Under the pieces are notes generated by a model. It had not been told where the DNA came from and searched no databases. It saw nothing but the letters and a program-made list of their open reading frames with translations. From positions 414,995 through 478,994 of the forward strand of contig NZ_CANKXK010000001.1 in the NCBI RefSeq assembly GCF_947487605.1: 64,000 nucleotides of DNA, in the 5' to 3' direction. Of this stretch, positions 1-8,722 are shown piece by piece. This stretch comes from an uncultured Algibacter sp. (lineage in GTDB: Bacteria; Bacteroidota; Bacteroidia; Flavobacteriales; Flavobacteriaceae). Numbering within the stretch: position 1 is the stretch's first letter; each line of letters opens with the position of its first letter. Made by a program: the position numbers and the translations under genes.

Positions 1-972
1 GAAGTCCAGTTAGAACTAAATATGGAACGCCTAGGTAGTAAAATTCTAGAATTCCATAAGGTATCTAAAGCATTTAAAGACAAAACCATTCTTAACGGTT
101 TCGACTACACCTTTAAAAAAGGAGAACGCGTTGGTATTATTGGAAAAAATGGTACTGGAAAAACCACCTTTTTAAATATTTTAACCCATACCGACCAACC
201 TAATTCTGGAAAAGTGGTTAAAGGTGACACCGTAAAGTTTGGGTATTACACACAAAATGGTATTGCTATAAAACCTGAACAAAAGGTTATTGATGTTATA
301 AAAGAATTCGGCGATTATATTCCATTAAAAAAAGGGCGTCAAATTTCTGCACAACAACTTTTAGAACGTTTCCTTTTCAGTAGAAAAAAACAATATGATT
401 TTGTTGAAAAACTTAGTGGTGGCGAGCGTAAACGCCTCTATTTATGTACTGTTTTAATCCAGAACCCAAACTTCTTAATTCTAGATGAGCCAACAAACGA
501 CTTAGATATTGTTACCTTAAATGTTTTGGAAAGTTTTTTACTAGATTTCCCTGGATGTATTATTGTTGTGTCTCACGACCGTTATTTTATGGATAAAGTT
601 GTCGATCATTTATTTGTTTTTCAAGGCGACGGTATTATTGAAGATTTCCCTGGGAATTATAGCGATTATAGAGCCTATGAAGATAGTCAACCAGTTATTT
701 CAACTTCTACAGAAGACAAAAAAGACAAACAGTCTTGGAAACAGAATGAAGTTTCTAAACTCTCATACAACGAAGAAAAAGAATTAAAAAATATTGAAAG
801 TAAACTCAATGCTTTAACTTATGACAAGAAAGAACTCGAGTCTAAATTTAATAATCCAAATTTATCTCAAGAAGACATAAACAAGCTTTCTAAAGAGTTA
901 CAAGCCATAATTGAAACTATTGATGCTAAAGAAGCCCGTTGGTTTGAGTTATCGTCTAAACTTGAAGAATAA
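1..972 (+). CDS. ABC-F family ATPase, C-terminal part (cut by window edge)
   Basis: The reading frame is open from base 1, so the true start lies outside the window and the first ATG at 22 is internal. What remains is the second nucleotide-binding domain of a duplicated ABC-F (Uup/EttA-like) protein: Walker A GKNGTGKTT, signature LSGGERKR and Walker B FLILDEPTND, followed by a switch His in VSHDRYFMD. The last 90 residues are charged and predicted coiled coil, as in the Uup C-terminal domain. There are no membrane segments. ABC-F proteins act on ribosomes or, for Uup, have been linked to DNA intermediates; the exact subfamily cannot be fixed without the missing half. Confidence 0.9.
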   Translation, partial: EVQLELNMERLGSKILEFHKVSKAFKDKTILNGFDYTFKKGERVGIIGKNGTGKTTFLNILTHTDQPNSGKVVKGDTVKFGYYTQNGIAIKPEQKVIDVIKEFGDYIPLKKGRQISAQQLLERFLFSRKKQYDFVEKLSGGERKRLYLCTVLIQNPNFLILDEPTNDLDIVTLNVLESFLLDFPGCIIVVSHDRYFMDKVVDHLFVFQGDGIIEDFPGNYSDYRAYEDSQPVISTSTEDKKDKQSWKQNEVSKLSYNEEKELKNIESKLNALTYDKKELESKFNNPNLSQEDINKLSKELQAIIETIDAKEARWFELSSKLEE

Positions 973-973
973 C

Positions 974-1095
974 TTCTCGATACAATGCTCCTACGTCGCA
1001 TCACTTGAAGTGACAGCATAGATTCTTGTCACTTAATTAATAGTTAATGTCCGTTCGAGTGAAATTCTGAGGTAAGAAGAATTTAGTATCGAGAA
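974..1095. repeat. intergenic element with terminal inverted repeats
   Basis: A perfect 10-bp inverted repeat TTCTCGATAC / GTATCGAGAA (974-983 and 1086-1095) brackets about 120 bp that fill the whole gap between the ABC-F gene and the next methyltransferase. Inside are shorter inverted words around CACTTGAAGTGACA and TTGTCACTT. No reading frame is present. It resembles the short palindromic or MITE-like debris common between flavobacterial genes. Confidence 0.5.
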
Positions 1096-1117
1096 CCAAA
1101 TGTATAGAGAACAAAAC

Positions 1118-1891
1118 ATGTTTTACCAAATAAAACAATACATAAATTTTCGTTTCAAATCCACCAATCAACATGGTGTGCACTCCCCTTTTGTTTATGA
1201 TTTGATTACTAAATGCTTTTATGACAAAACGAAGTACTCCGAATATAATAAGATTTTAGAATACCTAAAATCACTGTTAAAAAACAGTTCTCGAATTAAA
1301 GTCACCGATTTAGGCGCAGGATCTCAGGTTATGAAACAACAATACCGGAGCATCTCTAATTTGGCAAAAAATGCAGGTACAACTAATGAAAGAGCACAAC
1401 TTTTATACCGCCTTATCACCTATTTTAAACCCACGAACATATTAGAATTAGGAACTTCATTAGGTATCGCAACGTACGCCATGCATTTAGGGAATTCTAA
1501 GTCGAACATCACAACTATAGAAGGCTGTCCTAATATTTCGGAATTTACTACAGAGCAATTTCACAAATTTAAATTAAATAACATTCATTTAATTAATGGT
1601 GATTTTAGTAATGAAATTAAAGCACTTAATTCCAGTAGATATGACTTTATATTCTTTGATGGCAATCATCAAAAAGAAGCGACACTTTACTATTTTGAAT
1701 CTTTATTGGAAACAGCAAACAATAATTCTGTTTGGATTTTTGATGACATCTACTGGTCAAAAGGCATGACAGAAGCATGGGAAATTATAAAACAGCACCC
1801 AAAAGTAACCGTGACGATTAACACCTTCTATTGGGGATTTGTATTTTTTAGAAAAGAACAGGTAAAGGAGCATTTTACCATTAGGGTTTAG
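1118..1891 (+). CDS. class I SAM-dependent methyltransferase (O-methyltransferase-like)
   Basis: A protein of about 257 residues with a Rossmann-type SAM site: motif I is ILELGTSLGIATYAM, the acidic end of strand beta-2 is TIEGCP, and FIFFDGNHQKEAT matches the motif of the Methyltransf_24/O-methyltransferase group. The N-terminal phrase STNQHGVHSPFVYDL is characteristic of a flavobacterial family of unknown substrate. There is no signal peptide. An ATG at 1100 would add six residues (MYREQN); I prefer 1118 because the family-like sequence begins MFYQIKQYINF and the 1100 start lies against the inverted repeat. It stands alone between two repeat elements. Substrate unknown. Confidence 0.8.
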   Translation: MFYQIKQYINFRFKSTNQHGVHSPFVYDLITKCFYDKTKYSEYNKILEYLKSLLKNSSRIKVTDLGAGSQVMKQQYRSISNLAKNAGTTNERAQLLYRLITYFKPTNILELGTSLGIATYAMHLGNSKSNITTIEGCPNISEFTTEQFHKFKLNNIHLINGDFSNEIKALNSSRYDFIFFDGNHQKEATLYYFESLLETANNNSVWIFDDIYWSKGMTEAWEIIKQHPKVTVTINTFYWGFVFFRKEQVKEHFTIRV

Positions 1892-2082
1892 TTGTCATTC
1901 AGTAGGAGGAACGACTGAAGAATCTGCTTAATAAAAGAGACAAATTTTATCAATAAGGCCTGTATAGAAGAAGATTGTTACGTCATTCCATTCCTTACAA
2001 TAACAACTTATAAATGGTCATTTCTTACCTTGAAAAGAAGATTAAATAACTGTGAGATTCTTCGCTGTGCACTGAATGACAA
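1892..2082. repeat. intergenic element with 12-bp terminal inverted repeats
   Basis: The ends TTGTCATTCAGT (1892-1903) and ACTGAATGACAA (2071-2082) are perfect reverse complements. A second inner pair AAGAATCT / AGATTCTT (about 1918 and 2055) extends the symmetry. It starts one base after the methyltransferase stop codon and could fold into a long stem-loop. It has no coding capacity and looks like a small non-autonomous palindromic repeat. Confidence 0.55.
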
Positions 2083-2132
2083 AAAACACTTTGAATTAAA
2101 AATTCATAACAAAATGTTTTACTTTTAATTAT

Positions 2133-2140
2133 TAACTTTG
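2133..2140 (+). promoter_or_regulatory. candidate -7 promoter element for the adenosyltransferase gene
   Basis: TAACTTTG matches the Bacteroidetes -7 consensus TAnnTTTG and lies only four bases before the ATG at 2145. If used, the transcript would be leaderless or nearly so. No good TTTG -33 element is seen, so this is weak. Confidence 0.35.
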
Positions 2141-2144
2141 AGCT

Positions 2145-2717
2145 ATGAAAATCTACACAAAAACAGGCGATAAAGGCACCACTGCATTATTTGGTGGTAC
2201 AAGAGTACCTAAGCACCATATAAGAATTGAAAGTTACGGGACAGTTGATGAGCTAAATTCGCACTTAGGATTAATTCGAGATCAAGATATACATCAAGAT
2301 TATAAAGATTCACTTATACAGATTCAAGATAGACTCTTTACTATAGGAGCTATTTTAGCAACAGACCCTAAAAAAGCCATTCTAAAAAATGGAAAAGAGC
2401 GCTTAAATATTCAAAAAATAACTACTGAAGATATAGAACGTCTGGAAAAAGAAATGGATACCATGAATGATGCTTTGCCCCCAATGACTCATTTTGTGCT
2501 TCCTGGAGGACATCAAACGGTGTCATTCTGTCACATTGCGCGCTGTGTCTGTAGACGTGCAGAGCGATTAGCTTCGGCATTAAATGAGATTGAACCATTT
2601 GAATCGAATGCTCTAACCTATCTAAACCGCCTTTCTGACTACCTTTTTGTATTGGCACGAAAGTTGACTTACGACTTGCAAGCAAATGAAGTTAAATGGA
2701 TTCCTGAGAAAAAGTGA
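2145..2717 (+). CDS. PduO-type ATP:cob(I)alamin adenosyltransferase
   Basis: Transfers the 5'-deoxyadenosyl group of ATP to cob(I)alamin to make coenzyme B12; acts in the cytoplasm as a trimer in known family members. The 190-residue protein has the N-terminal phosphate-binding stretch KIYTKTGDKGTTALFGG, the ESYGTVDELNS segment and the C-terminal helix motif CRRAERLA with NRLSDYLFVLAR, all diagnostic of the PduO/MMAB family, and normal family length. It is monocistronic, between two repeat elements. It implies that the organism uses adenosylcobalamin, for example for methylmalonyl-CoA mutase, but no such gene is in the window. Confidence 0.93.
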   Translation: MKIYTKTGDKGTTALFGGTRVPKHHIRIESYGTVDELNSHLGLIRDQDIHQDYKDSLIQIQDRLFTIGAILATDPKKAILKNGKERLNIQKITTEDIERLEKEMDTMNDALPPMTHFVLPGGHQTVSFCHIARCVCRRAERLASALNEIEPFESNALTYLNRLSDYLFVLARKLTYDLQANEVKWIPEKK

Positions 2718-2809
2718 TAAGCTTGAAGACGGAAGACAGAAGTTTGAAGAAAAAAGTATACAGAGAGCAAATTACTGTTGACTGAATACTAAAAACTGCA
2801 GACTAACTT

Positions 2810-2966
2810 GCGTTAAGGATTGTAGTGGCATCCTTTTTAAAATTTAATTGAAATATAATTGCTTGAATGCTTTGATTTGGCAGATTGCTATATCTTTCGT
2901 TCTCGCAATAGCGTTTTAAAAAGATATAACGGAAAGCCCGACACCGACGAAAGGAGGTGTAACGCC
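2810..2966 (-). repeat. GCGTTA-family dispersed repeat, copy 1
   Basis: Read on the minus strand it begins GGCGTTAC, contains the core GTCGGGCTTTC and ends with a form of ATCCCTAACGC (here ATCCTTAACGC). The same three blocks occur at 17910-17986 and 22784-22863. GCGTTA / TAACGC form terminal inverted repeats. This copy is longer (157 bp) and has an extra inner pair CTTTTTAAAA / TTTTAAAAAG. It lies downstream of the adenosyltransferase gene. The rest of the gap to 3210 is AT-rich with no gene; an inverted A/T stretch lies near 3152-3180. Confidence 0.6.
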
Positions 2967-3209
2967 CATAAGGAATCCATTAACTACTGTAATTATTAAC
3001 ATCGCAGAAATAATTTGCAAGAATTTAGATTACAAAGAAATACGTTCTTTTAATTTCTGATTAAATGAGATTTAAAATCCAATGAATAATTTGAGACATA
3101 TTCATAAAGGTTTTTAAACGAAAGCGAAGCAATTGATATTCTAAAAATCTTTAATTTTTAATTTAAAAAAATTAAAAATTTAAATGATTATGAAATAATT
3201 CATTTTTTT

Positions 3210-3240
3210 CTTGTGTGTTTAAACTAAAAAATTATTTTTG
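3210..3240 (+). promoter_or_regulatory. candidate Bacteroidetes-type promoter of the DUF2795 gene
   Basis: CTTG (3210-3213) and TATTTTTG (3233-3240) match degenerate -33 TTTG and -7 TAnnTTTG elements, separated by 19 bp. Predicted start is near 3246, giving a 5' leader of about 17 bases. Confidence 0.5.
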
Positions 3241-3262
3241 CAAAAAATTAAACGCATAAAGT

Positions 3263-3484
3263 ATGTATTGGACTTTAGAATTAGCATCTTATTTAAGTGA
3301 TGCACCATGGCCAGCAACAAAAGACGAACTAATAGATTACGCTATTAGAACGGGTGCTCCTTTGGAGGTTGTTGAAAATTTACAATCTATAGAAGACGAA
3401 GGTGATTCGTATGATTCTATTGAAGAAATTTGGTCTGATTATCCAACTGACGAAGATTATCTTTGGAATGAAGATGAATATTAA
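3263..3484 (+). CDS. DUF2795 small acidic protein
   Basis: A 73-residue, strongly acidic protein. The N-terminal half (YWTLELASYLSDAPWPATKDELIDYAIRTGAPLEVVENLQSIE) matches the DUF2795 helical domain; the tail is rich in Asp, Glu, Tyr and Trp and ends EEIWSDYPTDEDYLWNEDEY. No signal peptide or membrane segment. It is transcribed alone, with a promoter-like element before it and a strong terminator after it, just upstream of secA. Function unknown. Confidence 0.85.
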   Translation: MYWTLELASYLSDAPWPATKDELIDYAIRTGAPLEVVENLQSIEDEGDSYDSIEEIWSDYPTDEDYLWNEDEY

Positions 3485-3505
3485 ATAAAAGCATAAAGAA
3501 TAGTT

Positions 3506-3534
3506 AAAAAGTCTCAATTTGAGGCTTTTTTTTT
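3506..3534 (+). terminator. intrinsic terminator after DUF2795 gene
   Basis: Hairpin AAAAAGTCTC / GAGGCTTTTT with a short AATTT loop, followed by a run of T residues. It separates the small gene from secA. Confidence 0.85.
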
Positions 3535-3567
3535 ATCCTATTCTTAATAAATAAGCGCAACAAAATG

Positions 3568-3575
3568 TATCTTTG
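3568..3575 (+). promoter_or_regulatory. candidate -7 element for secA
   Basis: TATCTTTG matches TAnnTTTG; a start near 3582 would give a leader of about 67 bases. No clear -33 element is seen. Confidence 0.4.
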
Positions 3576-3648
3576 AGTGCTTAAAAAAGTACTTAAGATT
3601 TAACGAAAAAACCTAGGTAAGCCCTAGTTAAACATAAAATATAGACAT

Positions 3649-6600
3649 ATGAGTTTTTTAGATTCAGTCCTAAAAGTTTTTGTAGGAGACAAATCAAAAC
3701 AAGACGTAAAAGCTATTTCGCCACTAGTGGCTGAGATAAAAACCTTTGAATCTGCCATTGAAGCCTTATCGCATGACGAATTAAGAGGAAAAACATTCGA
3801 GTTTAAAGCTAAAATTGCCGAAGCTACTAAAGACATTAATGAGAAAATCACTAATCTTTTAGAAGAAGCAGAAAACACAGAAGATATTGATAGACGTGAG
3901 GATATTTATCAAGACATCGATAAGCTTAGAGACGATATTTATCAGGTTACAGAAGGCGTTTTAAACACTATTTTACCTGAAGCCTTTGCAGTAGTTAAAG
4001 AAACAGCAAAACGTTTTGTAAACAATACAGAAATTAAGGTTAAAGCCAATGAGTTTGACAGAACCTTATCTGGCGATAAAACATATGTAACCCTTGATGG
4101 CGATAATGCTATATGGGCAAATTCTTGGGATGCTGCAGGTAAACCAATTACTTGGGACATGGTGCATTACGATGTTCAATTAATAGGAGGTATTGCATTA
4201 CATCAAGGTAAAATTGCCGAAATGCAAACTGGTGAGGGTAAAACCTTGGTCGCTACACTTCCAGTATATTTAAATGCATTAGCCGAAAAAGGAGTGCATC
4301 TAGTAACAGTTAACGACTACTTAGCAAAACGTGATAGCGCGTGGATGGCGCCTATTTTTGAATTTCACGGCATGAGTGTTGATTGTATAGATTACCACCA
4401 ACCAAATTCCGATGCACGTAAAAAAGCTTATAACGCCGATATTACTTATGGAACTAATAACGAGTTTGGATTCGATTATTTACGTGATAATATGGCGCAT
4501 TCTCCAAACGATTTGGTACAACGCCCGCATCATTTCGCTATAGTCGATGAGGTCGATTCGGTATTGGTTGATGATGCACGTACACCGTTAATTATTTCTG
4601 GTCCTATTCCTAAAGGTGACCGTCATGAATTCAACGAATTAAAACCAAAAGTTGAGGATATCGTTTCTGTACAACGTAAATATTTAACTGGTGTTTTAGC
4701 CGAAGCTAAAAAACTAATTAAAGAAGGCGACACTAAAGAAGGCGGCATCCAATTACTACGTGTATATCGTGGTATACCAAAAAACAAAGCACTAATTAAG
4801 TTTTTATCTGAAGAAGGTGTTAAGCAGTTACTTCAGAAAACAGAAAACTTTTACATGCAGGATAACAATCGTGAAATGCCAAAGGTTGATGCCGAATTGT
4901 ATTATGTTATTGAAGAAAAAAACAATCAGATTGAATTAACAGATAAGGGTATTGAATATCTTTCTGGAAAGGACAATCCTAACTTTTTCGTAATGCCAGA
5001 AATAGGTTTAGAAATTGCTAAAATTGAAAATCAAGGCCTTTCAGCAGAAGAAGAAGCGAACTTAAAAGAAGAATTATTTAAAGAGTTTGGTGTGAAATCG
5101 GAACGTATTCACACACTTAATCAGCTTTTAAAAGCCTATGCTTTGTTTGAAAAAGACACCCAATATGTGGTGATGGAAAACAAAGTAATGATTGTAGATG
5201 AGCAAACTGGTCGTATTATGGATGGGCGTCGTTATTCTGATGGTCTCCACCAAGCGATTGAAGCCAAAGAAAATGTAAAAATTGAAGACGCTACCCAAAC
5301 TTTTGCAACTGTAACACTCCAAAATTACTTTAGAATGTATCGCAAACTATCTGGTATGACAGGTACTGCAGTAACAGAAGCTGGTGAATTTTGGGAAATC
5401 TACAAGTTAGATGTGGTTGAAATTCCAACCAATCGTCCTATAGCTCGTGATGATAAAGAAGATTTAGTTTACAAAACCAAGCGTGAAAAATACAATGCAG
5501 TTATTGATGATGTTACAAATTTATCTCAGGCTGGACGTCCAGTATTAATTGGTACGACTTCGGTAGAGATTTCTGAATTACTAGGCAAAATGCTAAGTAT
5601 TCGTAAAATACCTCACAACGTATTAAATGCTAAGCAGCATAAAAAAGAGGCAGAAATTGTAGACCAAGCAGGTAAAACTGGACAAGTTACTATTGCTACC
5701 AATATGGCAGGTCGTGGTACAGATATTAAATTAAGTGACGAAGTGAAAGCCGCTGGTGGTTTAGCCATTGTAGGTACAGAACGTCATGATTCACGTCGTG
5801 TAGACAGACAGTTACGTGGTCGTGCAGGTCGTCAAGGAGATCCAGGAAGTTCACAATTTTACGTATCTCTTGAAGATAACCTGATGCGTTTATTTGGTTC
5901 TGAGCGTATTGCTAAAATGATGGATAAAATGGGATTGAAAGAAGGCGAAGTAATTCAGCATTCTATGATTTCAAAATCTATTGAGCGTGCACAGAAAAAA
6001 GTTGAAGAAAACCAATTTGGTGTTCGAAAGCGCTTGTTAGAATATGATGATGTTATGAACGCACAACGTGAGGTGGTTTACAAGCGTCGTTATAATGCCT
6101 TAAACGGAGAACGTTTACGTGTCGATTTAGCAAATATGATTTTTGATACTTCGGAAGGTATAGCTGAAACTAATAAAGGCGCTAACGACTATAAAAATTT
6201 TGAGTTCGAATTGATTCGTTATTTCTCAATGAGTTCGCCTATTACCGAAGAAGAATTCGGAAAATTATCGACACAAGATATAACCTCAAAAATATACAAA
6301 GCTGCTTTTGAACATTACAGAGAAAAAATGACTCGTAATGCCGACATTGCTTTCCCTGTTATTAAAAATGTATATGAAACCCAGCGCGACAAATTCAAGC
6401 GTATCGTTGTGCCTTTTACAGATGGTGTTAAGAGTTTAAATGTAGTAACCGACCTAGAAAAAGCTTACGAAACCAATGGTAAACAATTAATTACCGATTT
6501 CGAAAAGAACATTACACTGGCCATTATTGACGATGCGTGGAAAACGCATTTACGTAAAATGGATGAGTTAAAACAGTCGGTGCAATTAGCGGTTCACGAA

Positions 6601-7002
6601 CAAAAAGATCCGCTTCTTATTTATAAATTCGAAGCTTTTGAATTGTTTAAAAGCATGATAGATCAAGTGAATAAAGATGTCATTTCCTTCTTATTCAAAG
6701 GAGAATTACCTCAAGAAACACAAGATACCATTCATGAAGCACGAGCTAGAAAAAAAGAAAAACTTAATGTACAAAAAGACGAAATCCCTAATTTAGATGA
6801 ACGATCAGCGCAAAATAGAGCAGCTGGTAATACACAACGCAATCAAGAAGTAGTTGAAACCATTGTTCGCGATAGACCTAAAATTGGACGTAACGACCGT
6901 GTTACAATTAAACACGTTATGAATGGTGAAAATAAAACTGTTAAGTATAAACAAGCAGAACCATTAATTGCCAAAGGTGAATGGGTTTTGGTTGAAGATT
7001 AG
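3649..7002 (+). CDS. secA: preprotein translocase ATPase SecA
   Basis: The motor that drives unfolded preproteins through SecYEG. The 1117-residue length is typical of the large Bacteroidetes form. Walker A MQTGEGKT is at residues 192-199 and the Walker B/DEVD segment at 300-303; the helicase-like second domain has ATNMAGRGTDIKL and RQLRGRAGRQGDPGSSQFYVSLEDNLMR. Residues 330-540 carry the lineage insertion in the preprotein-binding region. The C-terminus ends in KYKQAEPLIAKGEWVLVED and has no cysteine, so the zinc-binding SecB/ribosome-docking tail of the E. coli protein is absent. It stands alone between terminators. Confidence 0.98.
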   Translation: MSFLDSVLKVFVGDKSKQDVKAISPLVAEIKTFESAIEALSHDELRGKTFEFKAKIAEATKDINEKITNLLEEAENTEDIDRREDIYQDIDKLRDDIYQVTEGVLNTILPEAFAVVKETAKRFVNNTEIKVKANEFDRTLSGDKTYVTLDGDNAIWANSWDAAGKPITWDMVHYDVQLIGGIALHQGKIAEMQTGEGKTLVATLPVYLNALAEKGVHLVTVNDYLAKRDSAWMAPIFEFHGMSVDCIDYHQPNSDARKKAYNADITYGTNNEFGFDYLRDNMAHSPNDLVQRPHHFAIVDEVDSVLVDDARTPLIISGPIPKGDRHEFNELKPKVEDIVSVQRKYLTGVLAEAKKLIKEGDTKEGGIQLLRVYRGIPKNKALIKFLSEEGVKQLLQKTENFYMQDNNREMPKVDAELYYVIEEKNNQIELTDKGIEYLSGKDNPNFFVMPEIGLEIAKIENQGLSAEEEANLKEELFKEFGVKSERIHTLNQLLKAYALFEKDTQYVVMENKVMIVDEQTGRIMDGRRYSDGLHQAIEAKENVKIEDATQTFATVTLQNYFRMYRKLSGMTGTAVTEAGEFWEIYKLDVVEIPTNRPIARDDKEDLVYKTKREKYNAVIDDVTNLSQAGRPVLIGTTSVEISELLGKMLSIRKIPHNVLNAKQHKKEAEIVDQAGKTGQVTIATNMAGRGTDIKLSDEVKAAGGLAIVGTERHDSRRVDRQLRGRAGRQGDPGSSQFYVSLEDNLMRLFGSERIAKMMDKMGLKEGEVIQHSMISKSIERAQKKVEENQFGVRKRLLEYDDVMNAQREVVYKRRYNALNGERLRVDLANMIFDTSEGIAETNKGANDYKNFEFELIRYFSMSSPITEEEFGKLSTQDITSKIYKAAFEHYREKMTRNADIAFPVIKNVYETQRDKFKRIVVPFTDGVKSLNVVTDLEKAYETNGKQLITDFEKNITLAIIDDAWKTHLRKMDELKQSVQLAVHEQKDPLLIYKFEAFELFKSMIDQVNKDVISFLFKGELPQETQDTIHEARARKKEKLNVQKDEIPNLDERSAQNRAAGNTQRNQEVVETIVRDRPKIGRNDRVTIKHVMNGENKTVKYKQAEPLIAKGEWVLVED

Positions 7003-7035
7003 TTTAATTCCTACCACAACAGGAATCCGTAAAAT

Positions 7036-7067
7036 AAAAAACCCGATAACTTCTATCGGGTTTTTTT
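7036..7067 (+). terminator. intrinsic terminator after secA
   Basis: AAAAAACCCGATA / TATCGGGTTTTTT stem with a five-base loop and T tract; symmetric enough to work on both strands, and the next gene is convergent. Confidence 0.9.
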
Positions 7068-7135
7068 ATAGCTTGATGTCCCGTCCTGAAATAGCGATAC
7101 ACTAAAACCTTAGTGTAATGTAATCATCAGAAAAC

Positions 7136-7936
7136 TTAAACTTTAATTGCCTTAAGCGTAAAAATCAATGGGTACAATTTATCTTTAGTAACAAACATTC
7201 CAGAATCTGTTTTTGTCAAATTTGGTAAAACATCATAAGGGCTTTCATCATGTTCTTTTAAGTACTCTATATGCAAACCTGCTTCGGTTAAGGCAGAAAC
7301 AACTTCACCTAAACCATGGTTCCAACCATATTCTTTACTTATCATTTCTGATTCTTTATCTGCATACGTACCCATATATTCTTCATAAATAACAGCATCT
7401 TGCATATACCCATGTTTTATAATTGGTTTATCATCTAAATAATCAAACATCCATACAATAGGGTGGAATTCTGCCATAAAAAAAGTACCTCCCTTCTTTA
7501 AGCGTTCTGCTATCATTTTTCCCCAAGGCTTTAAATCTGGTAGCCAACCTATAACCCCATAGCTAGTATATACAATATCAAAAATTTCAGCTACATACTT
7601 TGAAGTGTCAAGGACATTACAGCATATAAATTGAGCATTAAACTTTAATTCGGCATTTAATTTTCTTGCAAGTTTTATTCCTTCGTCACTTAAATCTACA
7701 CCTACACATTTTGCTCCCATCCTACTCCAACTTAAAGTATCTTGACCAAAATGACACTGTAAGTGTAGCAAAGATTTATATTTTACATCATTTAAAGCTT
7801 CTAATTCATACTTCATTAAAGATGACTTTCCTTTTTTAAAAGCTTCTAAATCGTACATGTTACTTTTAGAATGAACTTTTACTTTCTTGTTCCAAGTAGT
7901 TTTATTTGTTTCAAAATAATTTTCGTGTGTACTCAT
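7136..7936 (-). CDS. class I SAM-dependent methyltransferase
   Basis: A 266-residue cytoplasmic protein with a class I SAM fold. Motif I is LLHLQCHFGQDTLSWSRMGA, followed by GVDLSDEGIKLAR, CCNVLD and FDIVYTSYGVIGWLPDLKPW, with LKKGGTFFMAEFHPI after the SAM site. This pattern belongs to the Methyltransf_11/25-like group seen widely in Flavobacteriia, without known substrate. It is divergent from the lipoprotein gene at 7969; only 32 bp separate the start codons, so each promoter must lie inside or very close to the other gene. Confidence 0.85.
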   Translation of the reverse strand: MSTHENYFETNKTTWNKKVKVHSKSNMYDLEAFKKGKSSLMKYELEALNDVKYKSLLHLQCHFGQDTLSWSRMGAKCVGVDLSDEGIKLARKLNAELKFNAQFICCNVLDTSKYVAEIFDIVYTSYGVIGWLPDLKPWGKMIAERLKKGGTFFMAEFHPIVWMFDYLDDKPIIKHGYMQDAVIYEEYMGTYADKESEMISKEYGWNHGLGEVVSALTEAGLHIEYLKEHDESPYDVLPNLTKTDSGMFVTKDKLYPLIFTLKAIKV

Positions 7937-7968
7937 TTGGAAATTCTATCTTTATAAAAATCTAAAAT

Positions 7969-8616
7969 ATGAAAAACTTCATTTACCTATTCTGTTATAT
8001 AGCTTTAATTATATCATGCAAAGAACAAAAAAAATCAATCCCTGAGGTAGAAGCATTATCTATTGAAGAAAAAATAGCCACCGCACATGGTTATGAAAAC
8101 TGGAAAAATGTTTCGAAAGTTTATTTTACTTTTAATGACAAACGAAATTGGATATGGCAACCAAAAACTAACCATATTACTTTAATAAAAGATAATGACA
8201 CAATTTCCTATAATAGAAACAAAATTGATTCTACTTTAACTAAAACAGATCGCGCTTTTATAAATGATAAATTTTGGTTGCTAATACCATTTCAACTTAT
8301 TTGGGATAAAGGTATTTCTATATCTACACCTAGTAAAACAATTGCTCCAATAAGTAAGGCTGAAATAAATAAAATAACACTAACCTACTCTAACGAAGGA
8401 GGATACACTCCTGGAGACGCCTATGATTTATATTATAATGATGAATTTATTATAAAGGAATGGGGATTTAGAAGGGGTAATAGCGCTGAAGCTAGACTGA
8501 TTAATACGTTTGAAAACCTTCGAGATTTCAATGGTATAAAAATAGCTCTGGATCACAAAAATGACAAAGGAGATGAGCTAGTTAAACTCTCAAACGTTAA
8601 TATTATTTTGGAATAA
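7969..8616 (+). CDS. lipoprotein of unknown function (DUF6503-like)
   Basis: A 215-residue protein with a lipoprotein signal ending ALIISC (Cys17). The mature part begins with a helical phrase EEKIATAHGYENWKNVSKVYFTF and continues as alternating short strands, resembling the LolA/LolB-like half-barrel of flavobacterial DUF6503 lipoproteins. I base that only on the sequence style, so the family name is tentative. No catalytic motif is visible. It is divergent from a methyltransferase and followed by a separate secreted protein. Confidence 0.7.
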   Translation: MKNFIYLFCYIALIISCKEQKKSIPEVEALSIEEKIATAHGYENWKNVSKVYFTFNDKRNWIWQPKTNHITLIKDNDTISYNRNKIDSTLTKTDRAFINDKFWLLIPFQLIWDKGISISTPSKTIAPISKAEINKITLTYSNEGGYTPGDAYDLYYNDEFIIKEWGFRRGNSAEARLINTFENLRDFNGIKIALDHKNDKGDELVKLSNVNIILE

Positions 8617-8722
8617 AGCAGACTTATAAATTACTAATATTATGTTAAATCTCAATTTGAAACCCGTTTAAATTCTTACAATACTAAGTTTTTAATTAAA
8701 TTTAAGGCACTAAACCACCAAT

